Below are positions 34,168-43,005 of a stretch of DNA of 64,000 nt, in pieces; positions within the stretch are counted from its first letter, which is position 1; each line of letters begins with the position of its first letter. Position numbers and translations under genes: made by a program. This stretch comes from Phocaeicola_A sp045647865 (GTDB lineage: Bacteria; Bacteroidota; Bacteroidia; Bacteroidales; Bacteroidaceae), in assembly GCA_045647865.1 (NCBI GenBank), contig JAZRMW010000063.1, forward strand, positions 124,001 to 188,000, given 5' to 3'. The notes beneath the pieces are model-generated. The model saw nothing but the letters and a program-made list of their open reading frames with translations, did no database searches and had not been told where the DNA came from.

Positions 34168-36546
34168 TCAACTCTTTGCCAACTCGTCCGCCGGATGAGT
34201 GCGGGCCACCATCAGGATGCGCCACAGGATGGTGAGCACCACCAAGAGGGCTACGCCGAAGAAGATGCCCAACCAGAAGAGCGGACCGATGTTGATGAAC
34301 ACCTTTGAACTGCTTCTCATCATATCCAGCACCAAGAAGTCTATCGGGAAAGCAATCAGGGCCGGAATGACCAACAGCCAGAAGTAACGCCGGCCAAACA
34401 TCCACAGGATATTGCCGAAGCGGGCACCGAACACTTTGCGGATGGCCACTTCGCGACGACGGCGCTCGGTGTCGATGGTGATGGCCGAATAGACACCCAA
34501 CAGTGTGATGGCCAGACTGACAATGGAGAAGAACTGGAGCGTCTTCTGTATTTCTATCTTACTTTTGTGAAAACTTTCAATATCATCTTTCAATGTAGAA
34601 ATTTCCGGTTCCACACTCTCGGGGAAAATCTCGCGAAGCTCAGCCAACACATGTTCGCGCACCGTCTCCACCTGACCGGGATGGCACTTCAGATAGACCC
34701 GGCTGACCATTATCTGATGTTCGTCCACAGTATAAACCGTTTCGGGATTGAAATGTCTGCCTCCATTATAAGAAATGTTATTACCCACAATGGCGGTCAC
34801 CCTGTAAGCCATAGAGGGATCTTTGCGATAGAAAGTCTTGCCTATGATATCCTCATCAAAAAGGGAGGCAAAATTCACATCAACGGCCACTTCACCCTCC
34901 TTCTTGGGGAAACTGCCACGCACCAATTCGATGTTCATGAATTCAAAGTAGTTCAGCGGAACATTCTCTATCGACGGACAGGCGGCACACCTTTCGTCCT
35001 CCGGCTGCTTATACAGAAACTCATGATCACTATCCCAATTGAATACGTGGTGAGAATGTGGCATCATCTCCTTCACTCCCGAATGGTTGGCCAACCGCTG
35101 GCATACGAAGGGCTTCTCTTGGAAAGGAATGGACACCAGATCTGAACTGAGCGACACGGAAAGAATCTGCTCCTTCTCCTCATGCGTCAGCGATTCGAAC
35201 ACCTTGTTACGCGTCAGGTTTGCCTGCATGTATAGGGCCACAGTAAGCGTGATGAAGAGCCAGCAGGTGAAGAACTGAAAACCCAAGAGCAGGTTGCGGC
35301 TCACCCGTCTGTGATGGCGAGGTGCGGCTGTGTTGCCGACGATGCCCCGCTGGATGGTGATGCGGTGGATGCGCCAACTCAACACCACACAAATGACCGT
35401 GCAAAGAAGGAATATCCAACCGGTGTATTCGGCTGCTTCCCACATGAGTTTGCTCCTGTCTATGTCCGGTGAAAAGACACTCTGTGGCACAATGGCTCTC
35501 ACATCCAGCCACCTCAGCACATAGTTGCACAACCAGCCGGCGACTATCACCAGTATGCTCATTTGGGTCATCAGCATCAGGAAGAGGTCTCTCCAACGGC
35601 ATCCTAACAGGCGGCGCATGCTGTATTCGTGGGTGCGGTTCAAGATAGTCCCCACCAGAAAATGCAGGAAGTTGAACAGTCCGACGAACAAGACAATCAG
35701 CGCGATGCTTACAAAAACCAACGATGCCACAATACCTATGGTGGTTTCGTCCTCCCCTTGATGGTTTCCCACCAACACCATGTCGCCACGCTCATGCCCT
35801 CCAACAAAGGGGAAGTGGGTCAACACGGTGAGCAATTCCCGATTGAGGTCATCCACGCTGCATCCGTCAGCCAACAGGGCACGTGTGTAGTAATGCATTG
35901 TACCACCACCGACCAACTCGTTCACTCGCAACAGGTCAAAGCCATCCTCTCTGCCACAGACAGCCCAAGACTTCTGTGAGTCCCAGTCCTCCATGACCGC
36001 ACGCACCGTATAGGTCTGGTCTTTATAAACCGCTTCATTCCTGTTCAGCGTCTGTCCCACGGCCTCCACCTCTGAACCAAAAATGCGGCGGGCTGCTGAA
36101 GCCGTCAGCACGATGGAGTTGGGATGTGTGGCCACTTGCTCCCAGCTTCCGGCCACAATGTGTGGATGATAGAGTGCGGCGAAGGAACTGTCCGTCTCGA
36201 TTGCGGTCAATTCATAAGGCAGTTCCTTGCCGGTGCGTCCTTCCAGATAACCGCTTCTATATCCCCACGAGATGGAGCATACATCGGAGAGAGAGTTCAA
36301 CTGGAGCGATTTCAGCTTCTTTCCATCCTCCCGATTCAAATACAGGCTGTAAGATGATTTGCCCATAATGGAAACAATGCGTTCATGATTTTCCACGGTA
36401 TCATACGCTTCACCATAGAAACGGATAAAGTGCATACAGATACTGAAACAAATCAAGCTGGCCGACAGGCCGACCACACTGATGATGTTTTGCGAAAGAT
36501 ACTTGCGTATGTTCCGCCAGGCAATGGTAATGTTATGCTCTAACAT
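34168..36546 (-). CDS. MacB/FtsX-type ABC transporter permease 2
   Basis: 792 residues with the same two-half plan as permease 1: MLEHNITIAWRNIRKYLSQN and TM1 at about 20-42, FtsX cores at about 285-410 (NRTHEYSMRRLLGCRWRD) and 670-790 (TERRRREVAIRKVFGARFGN), ending ARTHPADELAKS. It is probably first in a two-gene operon with permease 1, although a 374-bp gap with a hairpin separates them. No ATPase, HlyD-type adaptor or regulator lies on either side, unlike many Bacteroides loci of this kind. Confidence 0.9.
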   Translation of the reverse strand: MLEHNITIAWRNIRKYLSQNIISVVGLSASLICFSICMHFIRFYGEAYDTVENHERIVSIMGKSSYSLYLNREDGKKLKSLQLNSLSDVCSISWGYRSGYLEGRTGKELPYELTAIETDSSFAALYHPHIVAGSWEQVATHPNSIVLTASAARRIFGSEVEAVGQTLNRNEAVYKDQTYTVRAVMEDWDSQKSWAVCGREDGFDLLRVNELVGGGTMHYYTRALLADGCSVDDLNRELLTVLTHFPFVGGHERGDMVLVGNHQGEDETTIGIVASLVFVSIALIVLFVGLFNFLHFLVGTILNRTHEYSMRRLLGCRWRDLFLMLMTQMSILVIVAGWLCNYVLRWLDVRAIVPQSVFSPDIDRSKLMWEAAEYTGWIFLLCTVICVVLSWRIHRITIQRGIVGNTAAPRHHRRVSRNLLLGFQFFTCWLFITLTVALYMQANLTRNKVFESLTHEEKEQILSVSLSSDLVSIPFQEKPFVCQRLANHSGVKEMMPHSHHVFNWDSDHEFLYKQPEDERCAACPSIENVPLNYFEFMNIELVRGSFPKKEGEVAVDVNFASLFDEDIIGKTFYRKDPSMAYRVTAIVGNNISYNGGRHFNPETVYTVDEHQIMVSRVYLKCHPGQVETVREHVLAELREIFPESVEPEISTLKDDIESFHKSKIEIQKTLQFFSIVSLAITLLGVYSAITIDTERRRREVAIRKVFGARFGNILWMFGRRYFWLLVIPALIAFPIDFLVLDMMRSSSKVFINIGPLFWLGIFFGVALLVVLTILWRILMVARTHPADELAKS

Positions 36547-36681
36547 GCTATTCTTGGTTTTAACAATTTATATAATCAACGAATTTTCACTTATCTACAA
36601 TCCCCTTAAAATTCCTTACTCAGGGAATTTGCATTCCCCTATTTGGCACGCACAGCAGGGAGTTTCCTCTGTCACACTTTA

Positions 36682-36689
36682 CAAAGTTA
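36682..36689 (-). promoter_or_regulatory. -7 box upstream of permease 2
   Basis: TAACTTTG on the minus strand, matching TAnnTTTG, about 135 bp upstream of the permease 2 start. The -33 box is weak. The leader is long enough to hold structure. Confidence 0.4.
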
Positions 36690-36739
36690 TTGAATTGTGC
36701 AAGAATAAAAGTTATAAAAATCGTTAATTCGTATTTTAG

Positions 36740-36776
36740 ACCCCAAAAACGTCTAATTTTTAGACACTCGTTTGGG
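36740..36776. promoter_or_regulatory. Nested palindrome upstream of the permease promoter
   Basis: GTCTAATTTTTAGAC (36751-36765) is a perfect palindrome with a 3-nt centre, enclosed by CCCAAA (36742-36747) and TTTGGG (36771-36776). It lies about 50-80 bp upstream of the -7 box at 36682, where an activator could bind. The remaining gap 36547-37048 holds this, a 12-bp inverted repeat at 36820-36861, and the element at 36970. Confidence 0.4.
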
Positions 36777-36819
36777 ATTCTGTGCGCTTTTTCTGCAAAA
36801 AAAGGCCTATAAGACTACA

Positions 36820-36861
36820 ATATGCCCACATCCCCGATAAAGACAAGGAATGTGGGCATAT
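36820..36861. terminator. 12-bp inverted repeat
   Basis: ATATGCCCACAT (36820-36831) is perfectly inverted at 36850-36861 with an 18-nt loop. No gene ends immediately beside it, so its role is unclear. Confidence 0.45.
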
Positions 36862-36969
36862 CAAATCTTTGAAAGGTAAAATTTACGTTTGAGCTTGTCA
36901 GAGTGGGCTAAGGGAGGAGGTGCGAAGAGCAGAAGTTTTATTTCCAACATCCTACAGTAATTATTAAGA

Positions 36970-37026
36970 AACGTGAGTTCGAGATAAGGAACTTTAGTTA
37001 CTCCATTCCTTATCTCGAACTCACGT
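36970..37026 (-). repeat. Minimal inverted-repeat element, copy 2, 3' of the SLC13 gene
   Basis: AACGTGAGTTCGAGATAAGG (36970-36989) is inverted at 37007-37026 with one end mismatch and about 17 bp between, no interior segment. The ends match those of the copies at 131 and 51573. Here it stands where a terminator for the minus-strand transporter gene would be, 23 bp past the stop. No clear target duplication. Confidence 0.65.
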
Positions 37027-37048
37027 CATTTTATAACTCACAGCCTAA

Positions 37049-38908
37049 TCAATAGGGGAACAGCAACGGGAGTACCAATATCATCACCACAGCCATGATG
37101 AGCTGCAGGGGAAGACCTACTTTGACATAATCCATAAAGGAGTATTGTCCGGCAGGCATCACCAAGGCATTGGGAGGTGTGCTGAAAGGTGATGCAAAAC
37201 ACATGCTGGCGGCAACAGTAACGGCAAACAGGAAGGGATAAGGACTGACACCCACCTGTACGGCCGAAGCCATGGCGATGGGAGCCATGAGGACGGCGGT
37301 GGCTGTATTACTGATAAACATGGTCATCAACGAAGTGGTCAGGTAAATACCAGCAAGAAGCGCTGTAGGGCCAAAATCACCAAGACTGCTTACCAAACTG
37401 TTGGATATGTATTCACTGACACCCGTCTTCTCCAATGCCAACGACATGGGCATCATGGCGGCAATCAACACGATACTCTCCCAATTGATGGTCTTGTAAG
37501 CAGCTTCGACATTGCGGAAACAACCGGTAAGCACCATCAACAGACCTGCTATCATTACCGCTGTTACAGGAGCTACAGGAATGAAGTCAAACATCATCAT
37601 GGCAATCATTCCCACCATGATAATGGCTGCTAAAGGCGCTTTGTAGTCAAGGGTCACCTTGGCAGCCTCAGCCAACGGTTGGCCCAAAACCACCCAATCT
37701 TCATCTTCTTGAGTCAAATTACCAATGTTGGTCCAAGTTCCTTGTACCAGCAGCACATCGCCCGAATGCATACGAATATCCTTCAAACCGTGTATCATAT
37801 ACTCTCCTTTACGACGAATACCCACTACATTGATGTTGTACTTCTGACGGAAGTTAGAATCAATCAGCGTGCTGTTTATCAACTTACTGGAGGGCATAAG
37901 TACGATTTCCGCCATACCGATGTCGTAAAAGTCGAGCACACTGCGTCCGCCCTGCTCGTTCAACTGCGAATCGTCCAGCAAAGACACTTGATATTCTGCC
38001 GCAAAGTGTTCAGCTTTTTCGCGTGCGCCCATCAGATAAAGGATGTCTCCCGCCTCCAACGGAGTAGAAGGGTCCGCCATGCTCTGGCTCACACTCTTTA
38101 CGATTTTACGATGCTTGCTTTGACTTTCGCGACGAATTTCGAAAATAGTCACTCCGAAACGACGATGCACGTCCAGTTCAGCAGCCGTCTTTCCCACCAG
38201 TGCAGAACCATTCTTCACTTGCAAACGGCTGAGGTTGGTTGCCAACTGATATTCGTCCACCAATTCATTGAGAGACTTACTCTTGCGGCTTTTATCTTTC
38301 TCATTCTTTTTATCGGAAAGGAACCACTTGGTTAAGGGTAACAAGACCAACAACCCCACTGCAATACAAACCAATCCGACAGGAGTGAAGGAAAAGAATT
38401 TCAACGGTTCGTATCCTGCCGAAGAGAGGGATTCCTGTATCACCAAGTTGGGCGGTGTACCGATAAGGGTCATCATACCACCCATACTGCTGGCAAAAGC
38501 CAGGGGCATCAACAGACGGCGTACATTGGCTCCTGCACCGGCTGCCATACTCACTACAATGGGAAGCATCAGGGCTACCGTACCGGTATTGCTTACAAAT
38601 CCACCGATGGCCGATGTTCCCAATACCACCAAAATGAATAGACGGAGTTCGCTTTTTCCGGCCAACTTCAACAGGCTACCTCCAATAATCTTGGCCAATC
38701 CTGTCTGAAAGATAGCACCTCCTACCACAAACAGTCCCACCATCATAATGATGGTAGAGTTGGAAAAGCCAGAAAGTGCTTCAGCAGGAGTAAGAATATT
38801 GAAAACTAAAAGTAGCACCAACGCAATCAGTGCTACCAAGTCAGAACGGAGTTTTCCACTCACAAAACCTATCACAGATAGGGCAAGGATAATTAAAGTC
38901 GTTAACAC
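37049..38908 (-). CDS. SLC13/DASS-type anion transporter with two RCK_C domains
   Basis: 619 residues. Membrane halves (about 1-185 and 400-619) carry the repeated SNTGTVALMLPIVVSMA and SNTATAVLMAPIAMASA stretches, which hold the Na+ and anion sites of CitMHS/DASS carriers. The intervening cytoplasmic part has two TrkA-C (RCK_C) domains: about 205-290 (LVGKTAAELDVHRRFGVTI) and 300-385 (LINSTLIDSNFRQKYNINVVG). Such proteins carry sulfate, phosphate or dicarboxylates; the ion here is not decidable. RCK_C domains suggest ligand gating. Normal length for the family. Confidence 0.9.
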   Translation of the reverse strand: MLTTLIILALSVIGFVSGKLRSDLVALIALVLLLVFNILTPAEALSGFSNSTIIMMVGLFVVGGAIFQTGLAKIIGGSLLKLAGKSELRLFILVVLGTSAIGGFVSNTGTVALMLPIVVSMAAGAGANVRRLLMPLAFASSMGGMMTLIGTPPNLVIQESLSSAGYEPLKFFSFTPVGLVCIAVGLLVLLPLTKWFLSDKKNEKDKSRKSKSLNELVDEYQLATNLSRLQVKNGSALVGKTAAELDVHRRFGVTIFEIRRESQSKHRKIVKSVSQSMADPSTPLEAGDILYLMGAREKAEHFAAEYQVSLLDDSQLNEQGGRSVLDFYDIGMAEIVLMPSSKLINSTLIDSNFRQKYNINVVGIRRKGEYMIHGLKDIRMHSGDVLLVQGTWTNIGNLTQEDEDWVVLGQPLAEAAKVTLDYKAPLAAIIMVGMIAMMMFDFIPVAPVTAVMIAGLLMVLTGCFRNVEAAYKTINWESIVLIAAMMPMSLALEKTGVSEYISNSLVSSLGDFGPTALLAGIYLTTSLMTMFISNTATAVLMAPIAMASAVQVGVSPYPFLFAVTVAASMCFASPFSTPPNALVMPAGQYSFMDYVKVGLPLQLIMAVVMILVLPLLFPY

Positions 38909-38970
38909 AGTTATATTTCTTTTTTAGGGAGATAGAAGAAGATAAAAGGAGATATCCGCTTCGCTCTTGG

Positions 38971-39024
38971 GGGAGATAAAAGCCAATACTATTGTCAGCA
39001 TGAAACCATTGGCCTTTATCTCCC
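38971..39024 (-). terminator. Hairpin after the acyl-CoA ligase gene
   Basis: GGGAGATAAAAGCCAAT (38971-38987) pairs with ATTGGCCTTTATCTCCC (39008-39024) with one G-T mismatch. The word GGAGATAAA recurs at 39024-39058 between this hairpin and the stop codon, in the doubled-word manner. Confidence 0.6.
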
Positions 39025-39058
39025 TTTATCTCCATCTTATTTCCTTTTATCTCCAGTC

Positions 39059-40864
39059 TTACTCTTCGTACATCTTATTAATCTCTTCGGCATAATTTCT
39101 GTTCAATGCCGAACGCTTAATTTTCAAAGTATTGGTAAGTTCACCACGCGCCATGCTGAATGGTTCGGGCAACAAGGTGAATCGTTTAACCTGCTCGTAA
39201 TGGGCAAACTGCTGCTGCAACGTGTCGATACGCTCCTTCATCATGCTGATGATCTGAGGATCTTGAAGCAACTCTTCCTGTGAAGCATACTTGATACCTT
39301 TCTCATCAGCATATTGCTTCAACAATTCATACTGAGGTATGATGAGTGCCGAAACGAACTTACGCTGGTCAGCAATAATGGCAATCTGGTCGATGTATCT
39401 ATCTACTGAGATTTTTGTTTCCAAAGCTTGCGGCGAGATATACTTCCCGTTTGAAGTCTTGAAAAGGTCTTTGATACGTTCAGTCAGGAACAATTGGTTA
39501 TTCTTGATGAATCCTGCATCGCCCGTATGGAACCATCCCTCCTTGTCGATAGCCTCAGCCGTAGCCTCTGCCTTCTTGTAATAACCTTTGGTGATGGTCT
39601 TTCCACGGAGAAGGATTTCGTTGTTCTCGCCAATCTTCACTTCTACATCCGGCATGATGGTTCCCACTGAACCGATTTCGAATCCTGGGGCAACAAAGCA
39701 GGACACAGTAGCACATGACTCGGTAAGTCCATAGCCCACAATCATGTTGATACCCACAGCATGTACAAACTCACAAATTTCATCCGGCACAGCTGCACCT
39801 GCTACGGGGAAGAAGTTTCCATTCTCGATACCAATCGTCTTTTTCAGCAGGGCATAAATGGTCTTCTCGTAGAACTTATACTTCAAGTGAAGCATCAGTG
39901 GCGGACGTTTGCCCAAGCGCACGTAATCGAGGTTGTGAATCTTTCCTACGCGGATGGCATCCTGCATCAGTTTCTGCTTGATTCCCTTCTCTGAGGCAAT
40001 CTTCTCGTTCACACCTGCATACACTTTCTCCCAAAAACGGGGAACACTACACATCAATGTAGGACGCACCTCCTTGATGGTAGAAGCAATCTCCGCAGGT
40101 CTCAGGTTGAGACAAACCACCACTCCCTTGTGCAGACAGTAGTAAGTCCATGCACGCTCAAACACATGGGTCAGCGGCAAGAAACTCATCGACACATCCT
40201 TGTCAGTCATCTGTGTCAAACGGATGTCGTGGATACGGATAATCTCCTCATAGGTAGAGTGATGCAACAATACCCCCTTCGGTTCGCCCGTTGTACCACT
40301 GGTATAAAGGATGTTTGCCAAATCCTCCATTGAGGCACGTCCACTGCGTTCAGCCACCACGGCAGCATGAGGCAATCCCTCGCCCATCTGCAGGAACTCG
40401 TCGAAATAGATGCTGGTCGTGTCGCGCTCGTGCTTCTGTATCTTGCGGTCGAAGAGAATCAGTTTCTCCAACGATGAACATAACCCCAACACACTGAAGG
40501 CTGTGTCGTACTGATACTGTTCGCCGACAAAGAGAAAGCGAATTTGTGCATCGTCAATGATGTATTGTGCCTGAGCAGCCGAACTGGTTGCATAAAGAGG
40601 GATAGATACGGCACGGTTGGCATGTCCGGCAAAGTCGGCATAGAGACACTCGGGTTTATTTTGTGAGAAAATACCAATATTTTCTTCTTCTTTCACACCC
40701 AATGCCACCAAGGCATTGGAAGCTTTGTGCACGGTGTCACTCACCTCGCGCCATGTCACTGAAAGCCATTGATTGGTTTCATAATCCCTGTATCTCAAGG
40801 CTTCACGGTTCTCGTACTTATCCGCCTGCTTGTGTACCAAGACGGCAAAATGATGATTTCCCAT
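39059..40864 (-). CDS. Long-chain fatty acid--CoA ligase (AMP-binding)
   Basis: Activates fatty acids to acyl-CoA via acyl-adenylate, at the cytoplasmic face of the membrane. The phosphate loop ILYTSGTTGEPKG is at 185-197, the second motif GYGLTESCATVSC near 395, and the hinge GWFHTGDAGF and KTSNGKYISPQALE near 460-500. 601 residues, the length of FadD/FAA-type ligases. The preferred chain length cannot be read. Monocistronic, followed by the hairpin at 38971-39024. Confidence 0.93.
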   Translation of the reverse strand: MGNHHFAVLVHKQADKYENREALRYRDYETNQWLSVTWREVSDTVHKASNALVALGVKEEENIGIFSQNKPECLYADFAGHANRAVSIPLYATSSAAQAQYIIDDAQIRFLFVGEQYQYDTAFSVLGLCSSLEKLILFDRKIQKHERDTTSIYFDEFLQMGEGLPHAAVVAERSGRASMEDLANILYTSGTTGEPKGVLLHHSTYEEIIRIHDIRLTQMTDKDVSMSFLPLTHVFERAWTYYCLHKGVVVCLNLRPAEIASTIKEVRPTLMCSVPRFWEKVYAGVNEKIASEKGIKQKLMQDAIRVGKIHNLDYVRLGKRPPLMLHLKYKFYEKTIYALLKKTIGIENGNFFPVAGAAVPDEICEFVHAVGINMIVGYGLTESCATVSCFVAPGFEIGSVGTIMPDVEVKIGENNEILLRGKTITKGYYKKAEATAEAIDKEGWFHTGDAGFIKNNQLFLTERIKDLFKTSNGKYISPQALETKISVDRYIDQIAIIADQRKFVSALIIPQYELLKQYADEKGIKYASQEELLQDPQIISMMKERIDTLQQQFAHYEQVKRFTLLPEPFSMARGELTNTLKIKRSALNRNYAEEINKMYEE

Positions 40865-40922
40865 ACTATATAGTTTTGCTTATTATCTAAAATCGTTTGC
40901 AAAGATACAGTTTTATTTGCAA

Positions 40923-41339
40923 TTATTCGCCCCTTTCCTCTACTTTTCCGTATTCGGCAAGAGGTTCGCTGGCCCATATCGAGTCAGACTCAAAGTCTTG
41001 GTAGCGACGTAGAGTGGCTTGAGGCAGAGATTCCTCATCCCGTCTGACATCCCACAACAGATGGATATATACGTACTCCTGATGAACCGTATAGATAATC
41101 TTTGTCACCTTATCCACTACCAACGAGCGGTATTCCAAGGAGGTGCATCCTACCAACAGAGGCTCGACTCGCCCCAACTGGGGATGGGACTGCAACAGTT
41201 CCACATCGTGCCATATACGGTTCCGCACCTGACGTGCAGCAGACTTCCCGAACTTCTGACTGCAATACCATACTATCCGGTTCAGGTCTGTAGAGGCTTT
41301 CGGATGCCACCGAAGCATTCGTTCTTCCATCATATCCAT
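40923..41339 (-). CDS. ParE/RelE-family toxin
   Basis: 138 residues; the first in-frame ATG is at 41339, but an ATG at 41333 gives the ATGA overlap with the antitoxin stop and is equally likely. The ParE-like core reads LRWHPKASTDLNRIVWYCSQKFG, then RNRIWHDVELLQSHPQLGRVEPLL, YRSLVVDKVTKIIYTVH and YVYIHLLWDVRRDEESL, matching helix-helix-strand order. ParE poisons gyrase and RelE cleaves mRNA; which holds here cannot be told. The C-terminal 30 residues after RRDEES extend beyond the usual domain. Confidence 0.8.
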   Translation of the reverse strand: MDMMEERMLRWHPKASTDLNRIVWYCSQKFGKSAARQVRNRIWHDVELLQSHPQLGRVEPLLVGCTSLEYRSLVVDKVTKIIYTVHQEYVYIHLLWDVRRDEESLPQATLRRYQDFESDSIWASEPLAEYGKVEERGE

Positions 41340-41578
41340 TCTTCGCTAAGTTTCATTACTTCCTCTGTGGTCAACCCTCGTCCAGCTATAGCATCGGCTT
41401 CCGTAGCACGCAGGCGGGCCTTCACTTCGTCCAGAGTATAGCGGCACGGTGGTTCTGCTGTGCACTCCATGGCCTCTTCATAGCTACGGCGCACACGCTC
41501 TATCACCTCGGGATCCTTACTGTTCAGGATGTTCCGTGCCAACTCTGCCTTGAGGGCTTCAAACTCAAATGTATTCAT
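41330..41578 (-). CDS. Antitoxin of the ParE-type pair
   Basis: 82 residues starting at 41578 (MNTFEFEALKAELARNILNS); a longer open frame to 41740 has no support. The N-terminal two-thirds is helical. It ends DAIAGRGLTTEEVMKLSEEWI, which resembles the short toxin-binding tail of Bacteroidetes antitoxins paired with ParE/RelE toxins. Order antitoxin-toxin and the ~10-bp overlap are typical of type II modules. No DNA-binding fold (MetJ/Phd) is evident by eye. A box TATCTTCG (minus strand of 41610-41617) may be the promoter. Confidence 0.65.
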   Translation of the reverse strand: MNTFEFEALKAELARNILNSKDPEVIERVRRSYEEAMECTAEPPCRYTLDEVKARLRATEADAIAGRGLTTEEVMKLSEEWI

Positions 41579-41805
41579 AGCGTTATACCTTATTAATATA
41601 TAGATGGTGCGAAGATACAAAAATGCCACCAACAAACAGCACTTTTGGGACAGAAATCTATTCGAATTTGCAAAAAGGATTTTGAAGTACAAATACAGGA
41701 AAGGATACATCCATCCAAAAACACTTGTATTTCCCTTCATGTCTCAGTGTAGAACAATCACACAAAAAAACTGGCGAAAAACTTTTTTCTTCGCCGAGAT
41801 GGCAG

Positions 41806-41813
41806 TATCTTCG
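41806..41813 (+). promoter_or_regulatory. -7 box upstream of the M20 gene
   Basis: TATCTTCG, one base from TAnnTTTG, 29 bp upstream of the start. The antitoxin gene has the same variant on the other strand (41610-41617). The gap 41579-41842 otherwise shows only A/T-rich DNA. Confidence 0.35.
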
Positions 41814-41842
41814 CGCCGCAAAAACGAAAAGGATAAAAAAGA

Positions 41843-42907
41843 ATGATGGAAGAACAACTCATATCAGAGGCAATCGGCCTGTTGAAACAACTCATTATCA
41901 TACCATCTGTGAGCCGCGAAGAGGAGGCGGTAGCCGATGCATTGCAAAACTTCATCGAGGGAGTGGGCATCATGACTTACCGCTCGGGAAACAACGTGTG
42001 GTGTCTAAGTCCCGGATTCGATCCCAAACGCCCTACCCTGTTATTGAACTCTCATATTGACACCGTGAAACCGGTGGCAGGATGGAAACACCATCCGCAC
42101 ACACCCGTTGTGGAAAACGGACGAATTTATGGATTGGGAAGCAACGACGCCGGTGCCAGCGTGGTGAGCCTTTTGCAGGTATTCCGCCAACTATGCCTGC
42201 GTCCACAGACATACAACATCATCTACTTGGCCTCGTGTGAAGAGGAGGTTTCCGGAAAAGGGGGAATCGAGAGTGTATTGCCCATGCTTCCCCCTATCAC
42301 GGTGGCTATAGTCGGCGAACCGACAGATATGCAACCGGCAGTGGCCGAAAAAGGATTGATGGTGTTGGACGTAACGGCCTACGGACGTGCCGGGCATGCC
42401 GCTCGCGAGGAGGGAGACAATGCAATCTATAAGGTATTGGATGACATTGCCTGGTTCCGCGATTATCGATTTGAAAAAGAGTCTCCCCTATTGGGTCCCG
42501 TAAAGATGAGTGTCACCCAAGTGAATGCCGGCACACAACACAACGTGGTGCCCGACCGCTGTTCTTTCGTCGTGGATATCCGCAGCAATGAACTCTATAG
42601 CAACGAGGAACTTTACAAGGAGATTTGCACCCACATCCGGTGTGAAGCCAAAGCACGTTCCTTTCGCTTGAACTCATCAAACATCAGTATTGAACACCCT
42701 TTGGTGAGACGTGCCGTAAAAATGGGATTGAAACCTTTCGGTTCGCCCACCCTTTCGGACCAGGCACTGATGTCTTTCCCCTCCCTGAAGATGGGTCCCG
42801 GAAAGAGCAGCCGTTCGCACACGGCCGACGAGTACATCCTCATCGACGAAATAGAGGATGCAATAAAAAAGTATCTGGAACTACTGGATGGAGCAGAGTT
42901 GAATTAA
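41843..42907 (+). CDS. M20-family metallohydrolase (ArgE/DapE-like)
   Basis: Di-zinc amidohydrolase of 354 residues. Ligands are in place: His71 in LLLNSHIDTV, Asp102 in GLGSNDAGASV, catalytic Glu133/134 in ASCEEEVSGKGG, the GEPTDM motif near 165, and a C-terminal His in SRSHTADEYI. A dimerisation domain occupies about 185-290. Bacteroides use an N-succinylornithine pathway for arginine, and M20 proteins of this length often serve as its deacylase; that assignment is plausible but not shown. It stands alone, with no other arg genes nearby. Confidence 0.9.
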   Translation: MMEEQLISEAIGLLKQLIIIPSVSREEEAVADALQNFIEGVGIMTYRSGNNVWCLSPGFDPKRPTLLLNSHIDTVKPVAGWKHHPHTPVVENGRIYGLGSNDAGASVVSLLQVFRQLCLRPQTYNIIYLASCEEEVSGKGGIESVLPMLPPITVAIVGEPTDMQPAVAEKGLMVLDVTAYGRAGHAAREEGDNAIYKVLDDIAWFRDYRFEKESPLLGPVKMSVTQVNAGTQHNVVPDRCSFVVDIRSNELYSNEELYKEICTHIRCEAKARSFRLNSSNISIEHPLVRRAVKMGLKPFGSPTLSDQALMSFPSLKMGPGKSSRSHTADEYILIDEIEDAIKKYLELLDGAELN

Positions 42908-42938
42908 TGTAGAAATCACTCTTATCGAAATAATGAGA

Positions 42939-42983
42939 TAGGGCTAATCAGGCTTATAGAAACAATAAGACCGATTAGCCCTA
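42939..42983. terminator. Bidirectional terminator
   Basis: TAGGGCTAATC (42939-42949) is perfectly inverted at 42973-42983. It lies between the convergent M20 gene and EnvC-like gene and can serve both. Confidence 0.75.
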
Positions 42984-43005
42984 TACATTTGTACTCAATC
43001 GACAC

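Noticed and set aside
41579..41740. Longer antitoxin start at 41740
   Set aside because: The added 54 residues are hydrophobic and aromatic, overlap the likely promoter, and precede the normal antitoxin start.
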